DNA of 64,000 bases from Apteryx mantelli (GCF_036417845.1 NC_089981.1:27766553-27830552); one strand, 5' to 3'. Counted from the stretch's first letter, positions 15,201-30,389 are shown. Notes: a model not told the origin generated them from the sequence alone. Numbers and translations are program-made.

Positions 15201-16827
15201 GCATGAAGAGTGGTACACAGCTCCTATGAAAAGAAAGAACTCTCTATGGCTGTGTCATACTGTGTGTGCTGCTCAAGCAACCTTCTTCAAGCCCATTTTA
15301 TTTCCTCTTTCATCACCTGAACTATCTGCCAGAAATGACACATTAAGTATTTGGCATTCCAAAATCCAGAAAAGGTGAATGGAGAAAAAACGTATCTGCA
15401 CACAGAGTGATGGCTGTAAAGAGAGTAAGAGCAATGTCAGTAACCTTTGGAAAAAAAATTGCCTGAGCCAAAAGAAGACCGCCAATAAATACCAATATTC
15501 TTTATTAGACATTGCACATCTTAACCCCATTTTCCTTAATGCTTTATTACATATTTTACCTCATACAACACTGATGAACATTTAAAGCCACCTCAAAAAG
15601 TAAAAGGATGTATAAAAGAAACAATAACATTTTTGATTGCTTCTTTAACAAAGAGAAGGAAACAAGCTAATGAGGATGGTAAAGTGTTAAAAATGTCTGA
15701 TGTATTTCTCAGTGCTACAAGTATCCTTCCTACACACAATTCATGCAGACCTACCACGTTCATAAAGTATTTCATTTTGATCTCCTTCTACAGGTGCAGC
15801 ACAGTTCCAACCTCCAACACAGTGCACAGGTTTCTTGGTCAGATTTTCAGCAAAAAAATTTAAAACCAAACGGTCAAAGGACTAGAGATACAGCATGAGC
15901 CTGCAAAGACCTTGCAAGTGAATATTATACTTGTGTGTCAACCAATTCCAGTGGGACTAGTCATGCATGCTTACCCATACACCTAAATCTTCAAAATATC
16001 AGACTCCAGATATATTTATTTTTACCCAATGTATTTATATTCTGAAAATTAAAAAAGATTTTATCTTATTCAAGCATCTATCAACCTTGACTCTAAACCA
16101 CATGCTTCATTTACTTAGAGGAGAAAAAGAAAAAGCAGCCAATAAAAAGTTTTTCATGAAAATGGCTCCGTTTTAGGAGGAAACTGGTACAAATGTCTTC
16201 ACACTGCCAACACACTTCCACACCCCATCTGGATGTAAACCATTTTAAACAAAAAACATGGATATATCATTACAGCTTTTTTCAGTCAGTCTGTAGAAAC
16301 TGCCACATGTACAACTGAGAAAGAGTATCTATCCTAGAAATAGCTTTCCCTTTCCAAGAGGGAATATTTGCATCAGGGTGAGTAAGTTTTAGGAATTCAG
16401 AAATAAGTGCCTAGGAGCTGAGCTATATTCACATTCCACTGAGCTCAGAGATAGGAAAGTTTACATAAGATGAACATGTGGTTTAAAATAATGATATAGA
16501 AATATAAGGTACAGAAACATGTCTTGAACAGCAAAAGAAGAAAGTATTCTGAAAGAATGTTACCAAATATACATTCAATCTCCTTATCTATATTCAAAGC
16601 ATACTAAAATTCCAGTCCAAAATGCATTGATAGAAAAAGTAGCTAAACTGTCTAAACATTACATTTAACACACCCATTGCTGTTGCATAGCATGACTATA
16701 GGTTGAATCTCAAAGCCAGCTCAGAAGACTATGGACAAATATTAGCACACCATAATAATTATCATTTGTTCCCATTTTCTTTCTCTATATACCAACAAAT
16801 ACGTTTTTTCTGCTTTTTCAACTCAAG

Positions 16828-16944
16828 CGGCCAATTACCTGCTCTGCTTTGCAAGCTGCCATGCAGACTCACCAGGAAATGGATGATGTGCCGAGCAGCA
16901 CAGTGGGGAAAACTCTGATGCAAAATAACCCTGAACTTATTCAA
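16828..16944 (+). other. Exon-like open segment, 117 nt
   Basis: The acceptor ttttttctgctttttcaactcaag has a good pyrimidine tract and the donor is CAA/GTAAGT. The 39 codons between are fully open in phase 0 (RPITCSALQAAM... to NNPELIQ) and contain an ATG. I do not recognise the peptide. Confidence 0.22.
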
Positions 16945-19900
16945 GTAAGTCTCTCTGCTGCATTCTCAGACTGAGCTATGTGTTAACCGTACTTATTCAC
17001 CACTGAAAGACTATACAGTTATAACCCTGGCAAATACTGCATTTAAATAATTCTACTTTTGCTTAGCCACACAAAGGGGTTTTATTCTTCTACCACAGCT
17101 GTACACAAAAGAATAGAGTGCCATTTCAAATCAAAACTCCTGAAGTTACTACTTACCCGCTTGTGATTATATATTCAGTAAACCCAAGGAGCTGAAAAGA
17201 TTTTGTTGCAGAAGACAAAAGTTACAAAAAAAGCAGACAAAGGTAACAAAAATGAAGGGAAACTAGCATAAATCCTCTCTTCATTCATCTACTTAAAAAT
17301 TCCTGAAGACTAAACAGGACCTTAAAGAAAGTGCTCTCAGCAAAGACTACATCCTCTTGTCAGTCAAACCCTGCATAGTTTCAGCTAGGCATCCGTCCAA
17401 AAAGACATGGAATTATTCTATTTTTGTCTCCCAATGCAAGTGGAAACATTTTTACAGATTTGTGGTGAGGACTTCAATTTTTATAGTGGTCAGCTAGTAA
17501 AGGAATATAATTAAAGACCCTGATAAACATAAGACTGTCCACAAAGAAGAAACTGAATAAATTTGGAGATAAATAACAATTCTATTACATTACAGTCTGA
17601 TATAGAAGCACAATAAAAACTTTCAATGAGGCTAAAAATCCAGATGTGATTTACTGGAAAAAATTTGTAAAAAACTTTTTAAAGACAGCAATGTTGCCAT
17701 GAGCAGGGGGGCAATGACACATTTTCAACAAATGTAGGCTTATTTTTTTCCAAATGAAATAATTTGGGTGAAATTTTTTCAGTGATTTTACAGAGAAAGC
17801 TAAACATTTGTTTTTACCACCCATATTATGTCTGGTATGTTACTGTTTTTATTCAACACAGGTGTTTCCTTTAGAAGTACTTCACATTTTGCCTACTGCT
17901 GACTTATAAAATAAACCTTCTAAATCGCTGACTTTGTGAAGTATGCAAATATTTTGGAAATTGTATATTTCACTTCTGTTGCATTTAATTTGTACTCCTA
18001 TTATACCAGTAAGAACATATAGTTGTTTCCTGTGTACATGCTGTCTGGAAGCTGACACTGACACTGAATGTACAACATCTTTACTAATCCCTTGAGTGCT
18101 CAAACGCAAGACTTTCCTCACTAGGGAAACATTTTGTATCCAGTTCAATTCCCCAATACTCTGTCAGCATCTTGTAGGTTGAACTTTTGTCTCTGCTACG
18201 TTCTCATCTCTGCTCTCTAACTTCTTCACCGATTGCCACTTTCACCCTTGCTTGCTTTTCTGATCTTGCCAGTCCTCCTTTGATTTCCTCCTTTGCTGCC
18301 CTTTTCCATTATACATTTATAATTTTTTATTCCTCTTCATAGCTTTATGTCCCATCTCCTTTTACTGCTTACCGAGTTAGTGCCCTACCCTGCTGGTCAG
18401 TCTTACAGGCTTCGCCAACCACCGCTGTTTGCTGGGCTATCTACCAAGCTACTTCTTTACTGTAGAAAGCTCTTCCCTCAGTTAGTCCATAAAGTAAGAT
18501 GGTCCTGGCTGTCATCATCCCTTAGGTCAGAGCCTTCAACCAGATGCACCAAAAGATATTAGTCAACTGCAATAGTAAATCAGATGGTTGTGAGGAACAA
18601 ATGGTGCCTTTTCAACCAAGAAGAAAAGCACTCCCTGTCCTCGTGTTCCCCTTTTCTCCATACTTACATTTTGCTTTTTGCTCTCTCATGTTTCAAGTTT
18701 CCTTACAGTGTGAATGCCTTGGGGCAGGAAATATCTCTTACTACATTTTGAAGTAGTCTCTAGTATAATGAGACCCAATCTTTTTAGACTACTAGGCATT
18801 ATTGCAAAACAAGCGAGAAATGTTATTTCTTGAACATCTTTCTACTTATTATTATCCTCCTCAAATCAAAGCTCTTATGAGATAGAGCTTCAATTGAATG
18901 AAGAGACTCATTTTGATTTTAGGCATGGAATAGGGAAAGAAAGAAACTCTGTAGCTGAATGCACATTGTAGTCCTGCACACATATCAGAAAGACAACAGG
19001 CTATTAAAGCTTCAGAAGGAGAAGAAGAGGTCGAACACTCAGATGCCTGTCCTTCTGAAACACCTTAGGCATGATACAGTGCATGTTTCCCTAACCAGAC
19101 ACATGACATGCTAGCATCCCACACTTTAATTCTCATTTTTCTTAAGAGTGAGCCAAGAAAATGTGAAGGAGGAGCATGAGTTGGGGGGCTAGGAAGGGAG
19201 GCAGAAGGGCAAAAGGTCTCCCTAAATGCCAGGTTGCTGCTCTGCTTGGATTACATTTGGGGAGATAGGATAAGGATAAGTCAGAATTATCTTTATTAAA
19301 GTGGTCAGCCCTTTTCTTGCTAATTTAAGAGTTGAATTTCTCCATATAACCCTTAGTTACAAGGATCCCTGGTAATCCGTCACCCCTTGATCTTGCGATA
19401 GATAGAGAAGCATTTTACCTCATGTACTGCCACAGGGGTTCCCAGGAACCCATAATCTTTCCTTCAAAATCATTTTTCACTCAGTTGCTGAATAATGGTA
19501 GGTTCATCCCCTCCCGGTCCACCAGCCTGCCTCTTTCTTCCCTGCGTGATGTCTACTGCTGGGCTATTCCTATTTCTCTTCTACTGAGAAGCCGTTTCAG
19601 TTCAACCTTTAGTACAACAGTCAGATACCCTCTCCCATGGTAAAATGGGCTGTTTTTCCACATTATCCCTTCCCAACAGGCCTTTCTGACTCCCACAGCG
19701 CTCACCAGCCCTTCTGGGAACGGCCCTGTCCTCGCACCAACCATTGCTCCAGCTGCCTGCCTGAGAGGGCTGATGTGTCTGGTGAGAGGAGCGCACCTTC
19801 GGACCCCGGCCAGCAGTGGTTATTTTATTTTTCTCGTGCTTGCCAAAATACGGTGCCAGTTCTAAAAAGATGAACAGTGCTTTTAGGATGAACAAAATAC

Positions 19901-22900
19901 TATGATTTAGGGAGTTTGTCATTTACCAAAAGACCTATGCATTTATGCACTCAGTGTAGCTCCCAAGTAATAAAAGATTCAGGGTGACATAATCTAGAAA
20001 CCGAAGTTCTTAAACCCTATTTTCTTCACAAAAATGAATAGCCTGCCAACTCTGCTAATTCCCCTCAAATGAATCTCCATGCCTTCTTGCTGCAGTGGAC
20101 AATCCAAAACAGACAGCAGGCACTGCAACTGTGACTAAATTGTGGTTCAGTTAAACACCATCTCCAGGATCTAACTTTGAACACATTTCCCAATTTTTCT
20201 GAGATCCAAAATTTAGGAAAATAGTCAAGGCTTTGAATACACACCATTATTAATGTCTAATTAACATCTCATTTCTTGCAGGCTGGTTATAAGTCATTGT
20301 TACACCAGTATGACACTGACTCTTAAAATGAAGATGCCTTATGGCACCTATTGCTTAAATGTCTTGTTTTAAAATTGTCTGGTCTCTGAAATCCCTCCAT
20401 TTTAAGGAGTTCCTGAGAGGCAAGAGAGTTCTGGATTAACATTACTATTCCATTACTGGTCAGAATGTTAATTTCCTTCCTGTGATACCAGGCTGCTTAT
20501 GATTTTTGACAACACATTTAATTGCTGTTGCAACCCCCGCAGCTTTTTCATAAGTATTGTCAAGATTATTTTAATTAAAATAATATATATACAAAGGTTA
20601 ATCAAAACTGGGGAAAAAATTCCACCAGGAGTTTGTCATCCACCACTCTGCCTTAGTGAGTTTATAAGAAACTGAATCCCCCCCAGCCCCATGACTAGCA
20701 GAGACGGAGAGGAACAGGGAAGGTGCTCGTAGGCGGCTTCCACAGAGCTGCGGCTCTGTCTGAGACACTTGCCCGTGCAGCTCCAGAGCACTTTCCCCAA
20801 GGTAAGTGTCAGACAGAGTGCTCGGGATTCAGCCCATTCTCCTTATTCTCTTCAGATATACAATCAATCAAGTGGTATCTAAAAGTTCACATTATGTCAA
20901 ATGCTGCTTTGATACCACCATAGACATACCATGGGATCACCTGTACTTTATCAAAGATGAGAAGATTTGCTTGTACCAAAAAATGCATTCATTTTTTACT
21001 CATTTTAGAAACAACTAAATGATACCACATGTGGAAATCTAATGCTTCCAGCAGTAAATGCACTCAGACAGACACACCCACTATGATTTTTTTTAAAGCA
21101 GACTAGTCTCCACTTTAAATAAATCCTGCATATAATTAGACAAATCAATATCTATTGAACAACATTTTTCTTTTTTTCAGTTAGCAACCCTCACTTAGTA
21201 CTAAACCATATCTCTGCAAACTGTTCATCTAGTAAATTACAGGCTTTCATACAGGCCATCTCAGTTTGTTTCCTTGTATAGTTGCAATCCTCAAACTTCG
21301 CACGCACTTTCAGAAACACTTCTGAAACACTTCTTATGCAAGTAACACTTGCATAGCATATAGCTTCTTCATTACTAATTCTACCTCCATTTTAAATTCT
21401 GTTTCCTCGCACCTGGTTTATCTTTCTTTGTGTGTAGTTAAAATAGACAAATCAGTCACCTTTCTTAAGCTAGGCTGGGCTGCACAAAGAATTAACGCAT
21501 TGCATTCAGGAGCCAGTTAGCTATAACTTCAGGCTCCTCTTCGAGCTCAGCTACTTGTTTTTTTCTGTGCTGTCTGTTTCTGTTCTGGGATCAAATCACC
21601 ACTACAAGCTGCTTTTTATTTGAAGAACTGGTCATCTCCACAGGTGACCCACCTCTGTGCCATGAACGCAGACCCAAACCCATTGAAGACAGAAACTGCA
21701 AACTTCAAATGCCTGTGTGAGCAGCAGCACTAACAAAGCTTGTTCGCCTGTAGAGGTATGCTGTGTTTATTATGCCTCCCACAGCAATGATCTCCTTTCC
21801 TTATCATATCCCAGATTACATATGGCCTCCTTGCCCCTTTCCACCAGATCCCACGAGTCCATCCCCGGATCACAGTGACTGGCAGTTTCTGTGAAAAAGG
21901 GTAGGTAATTCCTCACCTTTCCCTTAGTACGAAGCTACCTTGGGTCTCACTCCACTGCCGATTTTGATAAAACTTGTAGGAACTTAGTATCTGTGAGTTA
22001 CCAGGATTTTACAGTCTTTGTTAGCAACATAGCTGTTGGACCTGTTCTACCTTTGTGGAGTGACCGTCCCAATATAAGGACAGGCCATGGCTGACAAAAA
22101 TTCATGCTCCATTTTGGAAGCAGAGAATATATTGACATAATAAGATACAGCTGGTTGAAACTTTCTACCAGCTCACTATTGTGTTATATACTGCTCATGT
22201 AAAAAACCATGCGGCTGTTAAATAAGTTATGAATTAGTAAGAAAAAATAACACAATAACTGGGAAACAAAGTGGAAGAAATCCCTGATGATGTCACGGTA
22301 TTTCAGCTCTTGATCAAGGGCAGAGACAGAAAACAGAAGGCACATAGCAAACAAGGAGAAATAGCAGTAGGCACGGCCAGTCCCAGAGAAATTTTCATGG
22401 ACAATGTGGTTGAACTGCTTCATATTGTGTCCAAACATGCTGTATTCCCTTGGTCCTGCCTGCAAACGTGAGAGTTGTTCTGCTTCACATTTTCAGTTCA
22501 TTTAGTGGGAACTTTTTTTTTTAATTTAAAGTTGCCAAACATAAATCAGTTTGAATAGGAATAATTAGAGCAAGTTAGAGAATAAAGACATGGGAACAAA
22601 TTGAAATATACAGCTGCTTTTCTGTATCTGAGTTTTTCTGCAGGGGAGGCAGGGGATTCTTGCTCTCTTTTGCTCTCTCTCCATCTGAGTTTTTTCTAGT
22701 AAAGGGACAGCTTTGTAGCTGTCTGTCTAACTCAAATTTGCTCATGCTTTTTTGTGACTGTGGTGATGCCTCAAAGCCTTTTCTATTAGTCTGGCCCATT
22801 ATAAACCTTTTTAGCTTGTAACAGTTCAGATACTTTCTGCTTTAAGGATAAAGGAGCTCTTCACTCCTCACACACTGCAGTGATTCTCTGATTACTGGGA

Positions 22901-25900
22901 GGATATTTGAAATGTAATATTGGGAGGAGAGGTGTAATTATGTCTGTATTTGAATGGAACTATTCTAAGAGCCTTTAGTAAGGCAGAATTTTATGGCCGC
23001 TATAGGCCCTTGGGGTCAAGCAACTCATTAGGAAATAATTAGGACCTGAAAATGGTCTCATTGTTTTTTGGATGCTTGGCAAATTCCACCACCTTCTCAG
23101 GAATTTGGTATTAATTGTTCTTATTGTAAGTGCTCAGACTGGTCAGTATGGGCTGGCATCTACACCAGCACTCCCTAGCGCTTCACATGGTTCCCCCAAT
23201 ATGCTTTTTTTCCTGTGTATTCAATGTAGTTGCATCCCACACCTTTCACACAGCAAAAACTTTCCTTTTTCCTGTGCCTGGATTTCCTTTTTTTTCTTCT
23301 CTCTCTCATTTCATTCAATGCTTATGATAAATCTGCAATTTATTTTAAATAAAGTTCCTAATTCTGTTAAGATTAGGGCACATTTCTTGCTCCATACAGC
23401 TCATAGTGAGAACAGGTCTCCCAAAAACTGGAGGGGGAAAGAAGCAGAATAATCTTTCCTCTTTCAGTTTAACATTTGGATTTTAGCCTTTTCCAATTTG
23501 CCTTTTCCTATTTAATTTTTGTATACCCTCATTTATGCATGTTTTCAATCCCTGTTTAGCCTTGCTCTGTTCTATCCCCAAAACAACAGGACTATTCACA
23601 GGGCCTAAGGTAAAGCATACATGGAAGTCTTGCAGGATTGCACCTTTAGTTTGCTCTTCATCTTCTGACTAGAAGACATTAGCTCCCTTTCTTCCTTTCT
23701 GTGTTCTGTATGTACTCCTTCCAGCAGCTTAATGATGTAAAATATGCTGGACAAGCAATGGAGAAGGTCACCAGTGTTAGAGGAAACCCAGCCTTTCACT
23801 TCTTTCATTCTATTCTTAAGACAGCCTGACCTACGCCAATAACACTGCACAGTAGGCCAGGTTTCTGCATGCTCTCCCAGCCTGTAAAAGCACTCTAGCC
23901 CAAGGAAAGGAGTTTAACAAGGGTTGTGCCAAAATATTCAAAGTCAGATTTTCCAAAGACTCTTCCCATTTTGTCATCTGTTTATGTCTGCAGCACTCAG
24001 CCTGGCTCCCTCTTCTCAGTGAGACCTGGTGGGCGCAGAGCTTGTCTGGAAATCCAGTCTCAGGAGCAATCAACCAGTTTTGAAAATCTTTTTCTTTGGA
24101 AATACCATCAGTTGAACTTAAGCAGAGTATAACCCTTTAAACATATGTCCCAAATGGATGGACCTCCATGACACTGTTCAGATCTGAATTTGGTCTTAAA
24201 ATGTCCAGGCCACTTCAGAGCACAGGCTGCAGACAGCATCTTTCAAGTAGTGGGTGAGAGTCTCAAGGCTCTTCTGGTGGGACTTCCATGAGCCTGAGTT
24301 ACAATCGCTCATGAACACATAACAGTGCACCCAAAGCAGACCAGAGAAATGCTACAGAAATCACATAACCTCTGTTGAGGCCAGTTGTAATGCAGCAGTT
24401 GACTGTAGTGGGGCTTAGATATCCAATCGTGCAAGAATGCCAAAGCCCCTGGAATCCTTCCACAAAAAACTGGTAGTCTCCACATTTAAATGTCCTCCAT
24501 CAGAAGACAAAATTAAGGCTTTACCATCAAAAAAAAAAAAGCTGAATGGCTGACCTATTCATGTGCAGAAACATATGGACTGGATAGGGAATAACGTAGA
24601 AAATGGCCGACAAGTATCAAAAGTTCAGAGAAGCTGCAGCTGAACATCATTCTATTTAAGCCCTAGAGACAGAGATACCACAGAAAATCAAGTGTTGATC
24701 AAAAATGGCTAGCCTGTTATGCAGGAAGAACCAGGAGTACACAGCTTTTTAGAATAAATGATTTTCCATCGCACAGCCTCAGTGCAGCCCCCTATAAATG
24801 ATGATCCTTTAGAAGTCAAAATTAGAGAATAAGGTCCAGAACCCAGTTATTGCAGATATGTCCAATTCTGAGGCAGGAGGAGACCTGTGACAGCAGCAAG
24901 ACATAAATATGTACAGTCTCAAGAAAACAACACTGGAACTTTTGCATGCCTCTGTCTAGCAACACAGTCTCACAGAAAGGAGGTAGCAAAGGTGGAGTGC
25001 ACATCTGCTGCAGAAAATGCAGAGACAGCAGTCTTCTACCACATGAAGCTAATAATATTGTATTAAATCAAAACCTGCATTTTTAGGACTGACCATCTAT
25101 CAGTCTTCTGCAAATGACTATCAGGAAAAAACATGCTGTTAAACAAAGAGTCAAATATTCCAACAGACATATGCTGAGAAATCCAGTAGCAAACCACATA
25201 AGCTTTTGGCTTCTCATGCCAAAGTATCATGGATTATTTTGCTAAATTTTACTCCAGGTTACTAGGCATCCTAATAAGTTTTGCTTTCCCTTTGAAGAAC
25301 AGGAAAAAACATTGTAATAAATTGTAAATGATATTAAAAAAAAATTGAATAGAAGGATAAGAAATGAAACGTTCTGTGACATTTGATGGTGAAGTAACAT
25401 CTGTACCTTGTTCTCAGTGTATTTCAAGTAGTACGACAGCTCTTAGCAGTGACCACCATCAGAAGAAAACCAGACATCTAAAATAGGATGTCAGTTGAGT
25501 TAAATTAATCTGAATATTACTATATACTTGCATTTTATATTAGTACAGTGTTAAGAGGACATTATTTGAGATATGAGGCTTCATGTGTGGGGACTCCAAG
25601 ATACTCAAGCATTTTTCTTACTTGTTACCATACATTTAAAACACTGTCTTGACTTGTACGCTTATATTCTGTTTTGTCTGCAAGATTTTGCCTCATTCAG
25701 TACACAGTATTGATAGTACACTGTGAACAATATTTTATAACTCCTCAGGCCTCCTGGACTGCATGTTTCTCACACCCTGTGGCATCACACACCATTTCCT
25801 TCTTGGACTTTCTTACGGTACTCATCGCTACCACATTTAAGCCCAGCACAAATCTGAATTGAGTGCTCAATTCTCCCCATCTGTGCTTCTCTGCCATGAA

Positions 25901-27211
25901 AGGTTATCAGCAATCAGATCACTAAGAAGTTTTTGAAGGTTTCATTGCTTCCACTGAAGTTTGTAACGGGGTTTTGAGCATGGGAAGATGGAAGGGTTTG
26001 ATTTCAGCTTCATTCTATAGTGAGGATTCTTTCTTTTCCCCTCGCTGCAATGCTTCCTCCAGAATTGTAGGCCGAATTGCCAGTTCACTCATCAGCACTA
26101 TCAGCAGGCTTCAGCCTGAACTCCCACCCAGCACTGTTCAAAAATATTCCTCCAAATATTTTTTATCTGAAAGGTGATTTCAGTTTTATGGGCACAGTTG
26201 GCCTCCCCCTCAGAACTTTCTCCACCCCAGTTCCTCTGTCTGTGCTGGACATCCCCCCTCAATGTCCCTGTTCAGCACACTAACACATCACTGATTATCA
26301 CTCAACCTTAATAGCAGTAGGAGTACTGTACCTCGAGACACCTACCTTCCTGAAGAGGTTGTACAGTTCCTTGATTTTCATAGGTCTGCTGGGAAAATGC
26401 TTCATAGGTTAAAATTATATATTGGTATGCAGTGGGTTTTGGAATCAGCTCTGTGTTGATGTATTCTGTGTTCCTGTATTCATCTGTGACATTTATTAGC
26501 AGGCATCATCAGGTTTGAGCCAGCAAGGCTGAAGATGTGCTTCTCTTTAAAGATACGTTGAAGTCCATTGCTTTTCAGCAAAGCACTTCAGCATGCATTA
26601 ATCTGATGTCCGTGGCACTGGAGCATGCACTTAACTGTTTTTTTGGAATTAGAGTGACAATTTCTAAATAAGTAAGGGACAGCTACCAAACGCAGTTGTT
26701 CCAGTTCATTTATACAAGATACTCATTTTTGCAAATGCCTACCTGGGAAAACAGGTCAGGTATACAGCACGGGCAGCGCTGCGCCTGCGGTACTGCTCTC
26801 GTCTTCAGGGGTGTTCACTATAATAATTGTCTCTGCATCACTCAGAACCCAATGAATAATTCAGTGGAGTTTCATTACTCCACCAGTTGTTTTGTTTACT
26901 GGAATATCATCCTTGTGGTTCAACGTCTGTCTGGCTTCAGGCATAAAACCTGCGGAAAATGCAGCAGTTCACAATGGCTAGAGGGGATCTTTTCTTTGAT
27001 GATAGAGTCCTATAAACTAATGGTACATTTGATTTTCTGTTTGGGAGAAAGTCAACCGACCTGAGAAATGCAACATAAACTAATCAATACTTAAAACCTG
27101 ACTCCTTTACAGGCCAGGGTAAAGCACAGTAAACTTGGGAAGTTCTCTCACTGGATTGCCTTGAATTGAAAACAAAACACACTGGAATTTGGGGAAGTTG
27201 ATTTGGGGAGG

Positions 27212-27231
27212 CAATTCAGGGCAATTCAGGC
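27212..27231 (+). repeat. Two-copy tandem GGCAATTCAG
   Basis: Two adjacent perfect copies of a 10-bp unit. A small local duplication with no evident role. Confidence 0.7.
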
Positions 27232-29658
27232 TGATCTGTTTGTAATATACATTTAGGGTAAGCCCTGTGAACTCTGCTCTCAAAATGCAAACAAAATAAG
27301 GTTTGTACTGTGAAGTGTCTGCCAGTATCCCCACCACACAAATACTAGGAGACACACAGTAACATAAAACACAGCAGGATTTTCACTAGCACAGAAATAC
27401 TTGTTAGGGGTGAAGAAAAGTTACCAAATATTTTGACCAGAGCAGCTAGACAAGTAAAAATATGAAGTCTGTGGTTATTCTGCATGATAGCAATGCTCTT
27501 AGGCCCATGAACTTACCTTTCACCTTTTCTATTAAAAGAATTATTAATAGCTGTCTATTTTCATGGTTAAGAGTAGGAGATCATGCAGAACATAAACTTA
27601 TTACTAAACTCTTTTGAATTAAAAACTGGAAGTATATATTAGCATCTTCATTTAGATCAATAGCTCTACAAATAATTGATTTTTCTCTAGATTATCTGCA
27701 AAACTAATCAAAATTCAGAAAGATATTTCCATTTTTCAACCACTGCTCTTCAGAAGGAGAACAAAATCAGTTTCAACTTGAATGGCAATTGATGTTTTGT
27801 GCAAAAACAACAGAAAGTTACTCTAAATGACTCACTCATACATCTTGATGACTGAGTTCCACCAGCAGACTTCCTATGTCTCCTATGCCCTCTAGCTTCT
27901 AGAAGATGCATTTACTAACTGCTCCTTTTCTTAACTTGAATATATTTATATAGCTTTAATTTCTAAGCAGTAGTAAAAACTTACTAAAACAGAAAAGTAA
28001 AATACCTTCCCCTCTTTTCTTCCCAGATATAATTTTTATCTGAAACTGAAACAAAGACATGAAAATGTTAGTCTAGATTCTCATTTAGATTAAAGGCACT
28101 TTACACTTCTGTGGCAATATAAATGGGCCTTAAAGGCACACTTTACATTTACATCAATTTAGGGTCCTCTGTGAGTGCTGTAAAGGAGCTTCAGCATACC
28201 TGAGAAATGCCACCTGAATTGCAGGAGTGGGATATATCCATTTTGGGAGAAAAGTGAGCTGTAAGATATATGGCCTGTTACTTCTTAGTCTGATGTAATT
28301 ACAAAGGTCACTACAGTTAAGGAAGGTCATTAGATGGTATAGAGCAAAAAGCACCCACTTTACAAATAATAATATTTTCTGGTCAGTGTGCTGGAGGCTG
28401 CACTTTGTGAAGCCTCATCACGTTGAATGCCTGATTGAAGGAGAGTAAAACCTGGGAAAAAAAAGTGTCCATAGAAAGATAAGCCTGGTGTCCAGAGATG
28501 GAGTCCCTGCAGCCTGCGGGAGAAGGGTGTCTCCTTGTACAGTTCAGGAGAGCTAATGGAGCATGGCCAGCTGAGGCTGGCTGACTGCGAGAGACAGCTC
28601 AGGGTTATCTTTTGTCTTGAAATATCATCAAGAGCTCCTGAACTGGGAGTGCTTTTTACCTGCCAAATTACTGACATTTGCAAAAGCGCGGGCTTTACCT
28701 TAAATTCTGCGCACCATGTCATTAGAGTGATGCCAGTTGCATCATATAACAGATAGCTTCTGCAAATGTTGTGAGGAGCATTCACGTAAACAGTACAGCC
28801 TTTGCTGAGGGGAAACACTGGTGATTACGAGGGGAAGAAGGTCTTGAGGACCCTGAGGCTATCGCCAGCTGTCCTGCCAGTGCCCCCGGCCACTTCCGCT
28901 GCCTGTGTTACTGAGCGATGGGACACAAGTCAGGTTTTTAAGTTAACAGTGTTGCAGCTACTGATGCTGTTGGTACAAGCTGGTATTCCACCATCTTTTG
29001 GGAAGTCAGTGAATTAGCTGAATATGGACACAAATCCTATTAAGAATGTCAGTTACACAGATGTTTCAGTTAGATAAGTACTAAATACATGCAGTTTCAA
29101 AATACATAAATACCAAATGAGTGCTTTGACACCCAAGGAGCAAGATGACATGCAGAACTGCTACCATCAAGCTGGAAAAAGATACCAACAATAGACACTT
29201 TGCCTCTTCTGAGAACCTTAGTTAAGACAGATAAGGAAAAGGCATCTTAACATAATGCAAACAAAACTTCTGCACATTAAAGTGTGCAACTTTACCAAGA
29301 ATATGATTGAACTAAAAATGGGCAATGCTTAAAATGTATGAAAAATTCTTTGACATCACTGCCAATATTTGAAAAGCGTTTCAAATCGTCTGGTATCTGT
29401 CTGCTTATGTGTAGGCCTTGCACACTTTTCTTTCAAACTCTACAATTCCAGCATTTGAGGGCAGGCTCTATTTCTTTTTTCCATTTAATTTTCTGCCTCC
29501 ATTACATTAAAATGACAAATTGTTATGCAGTTTTATAACTAATTAAACACTTAGGTAGTATCTTTAACTACAGAAGGATAAAGAAGGATTTTCCAGCCTA
29601 AGAGGAAATGATCTTTATTATCTTTATTAGTAAAGACCTTGCTTGGAAAATATTTATA

Positions 29659-29686
29659 TGTGTGTGCACACGTGCACACACACACA
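29659..29686. repeat. TG/CA dinucleotide palindrome
   Basis: Alternating tgtgtgtgcacacgtgcaca then cacacaca: purine-pyrimidine alternation with inverted symmetry, a Z-DNA or hairpin-prone simple repeat. Confidence 0.85.
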
Positions 29687-29833
29687 AATGTCCATTGCAG
29701 CATTGTCTTCTTAAGTCTTTCTTGGAGGACTGACATGCTAAAAAGCATTTCTAAACTATGAGGATTCTTCCATAGATAAAATTTGCATGTCCACCTGAAA
29801 GTCACTGCACTGGTACTGTCATGCCTCCCCATG

Positions 29834-29906
29834 TCACAGAATCACAGAATGACTGAGGTTGGAAGGGACCTCTGGAGATCATCTAGTCCAACCCCTCTGC
29901 TCAAGC
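29834..29906 (-). mobile_element. CR1 LINE 3'-terminal fragment, antisense
   Basis: It begins tcacagaatcacagaatga and continues aggttggaagggacctctgg, agatcatctagtccaaccc: the reverse complement of the classic avian CR1 3' end. Only about 70 bp are kept, the severe 5' truncation usual for CR1. It is well preserved, so younger than the copy at 45.3 kb. Confidence 0.93.
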
Positions 29907-30389
29907 ATGTACTTGTACCCATGATGTACTTGCTTCATCTTGCTTCAAATTCTTTTGTGATAACAGGCTATTCCTACCTACTACTACTAATAACAATGAT
30001 ATTTTTTCAGTTCAAATACATGGTTATATTATGAGCTAAAAATGGAATTATATACTATCCTATATGCAACTATTTTAGGAATACATGCTATTCAGCATAA
30101 TTGGCTCGCTCCACAACAGGAGGCAGTGAAAACCTACAGCCTTTCAAGCATGTCAGCAGAATAATGGACAAATTAATATGGCTCATATAATTGATTTGGA
30201 CTTTCAAAGTGTTTGCAAAGCTACTAAGAAGCTGTAGAGACTCTAAACAGCCGTAGGATGAAAGTTCTGTCATGGAGCAGAAATGGCCTGAGAGCAAGAC
30301 AAGAAGTAAGCAAACTTTCTGGTTTTCTAAACAGCAAAATGAAGTGTTGCTTACGATATGATTAATGACCTGCAACAAAGCTAAAGAGG

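Larger units (their letters stand above)
9271..29833. other. Long gene-poor intergenic stretch
   Basis: Mostly AT-rich unique sequence. Apart from exon-like segments ending at 12956 and at 16828-16944 and a GTAAGT donor at 20801, I see no supported gene, RNA gene or identifiable transposable element. INSC, which flanks this locus in mammals, is not recognisable here. Confidence 0.55.
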
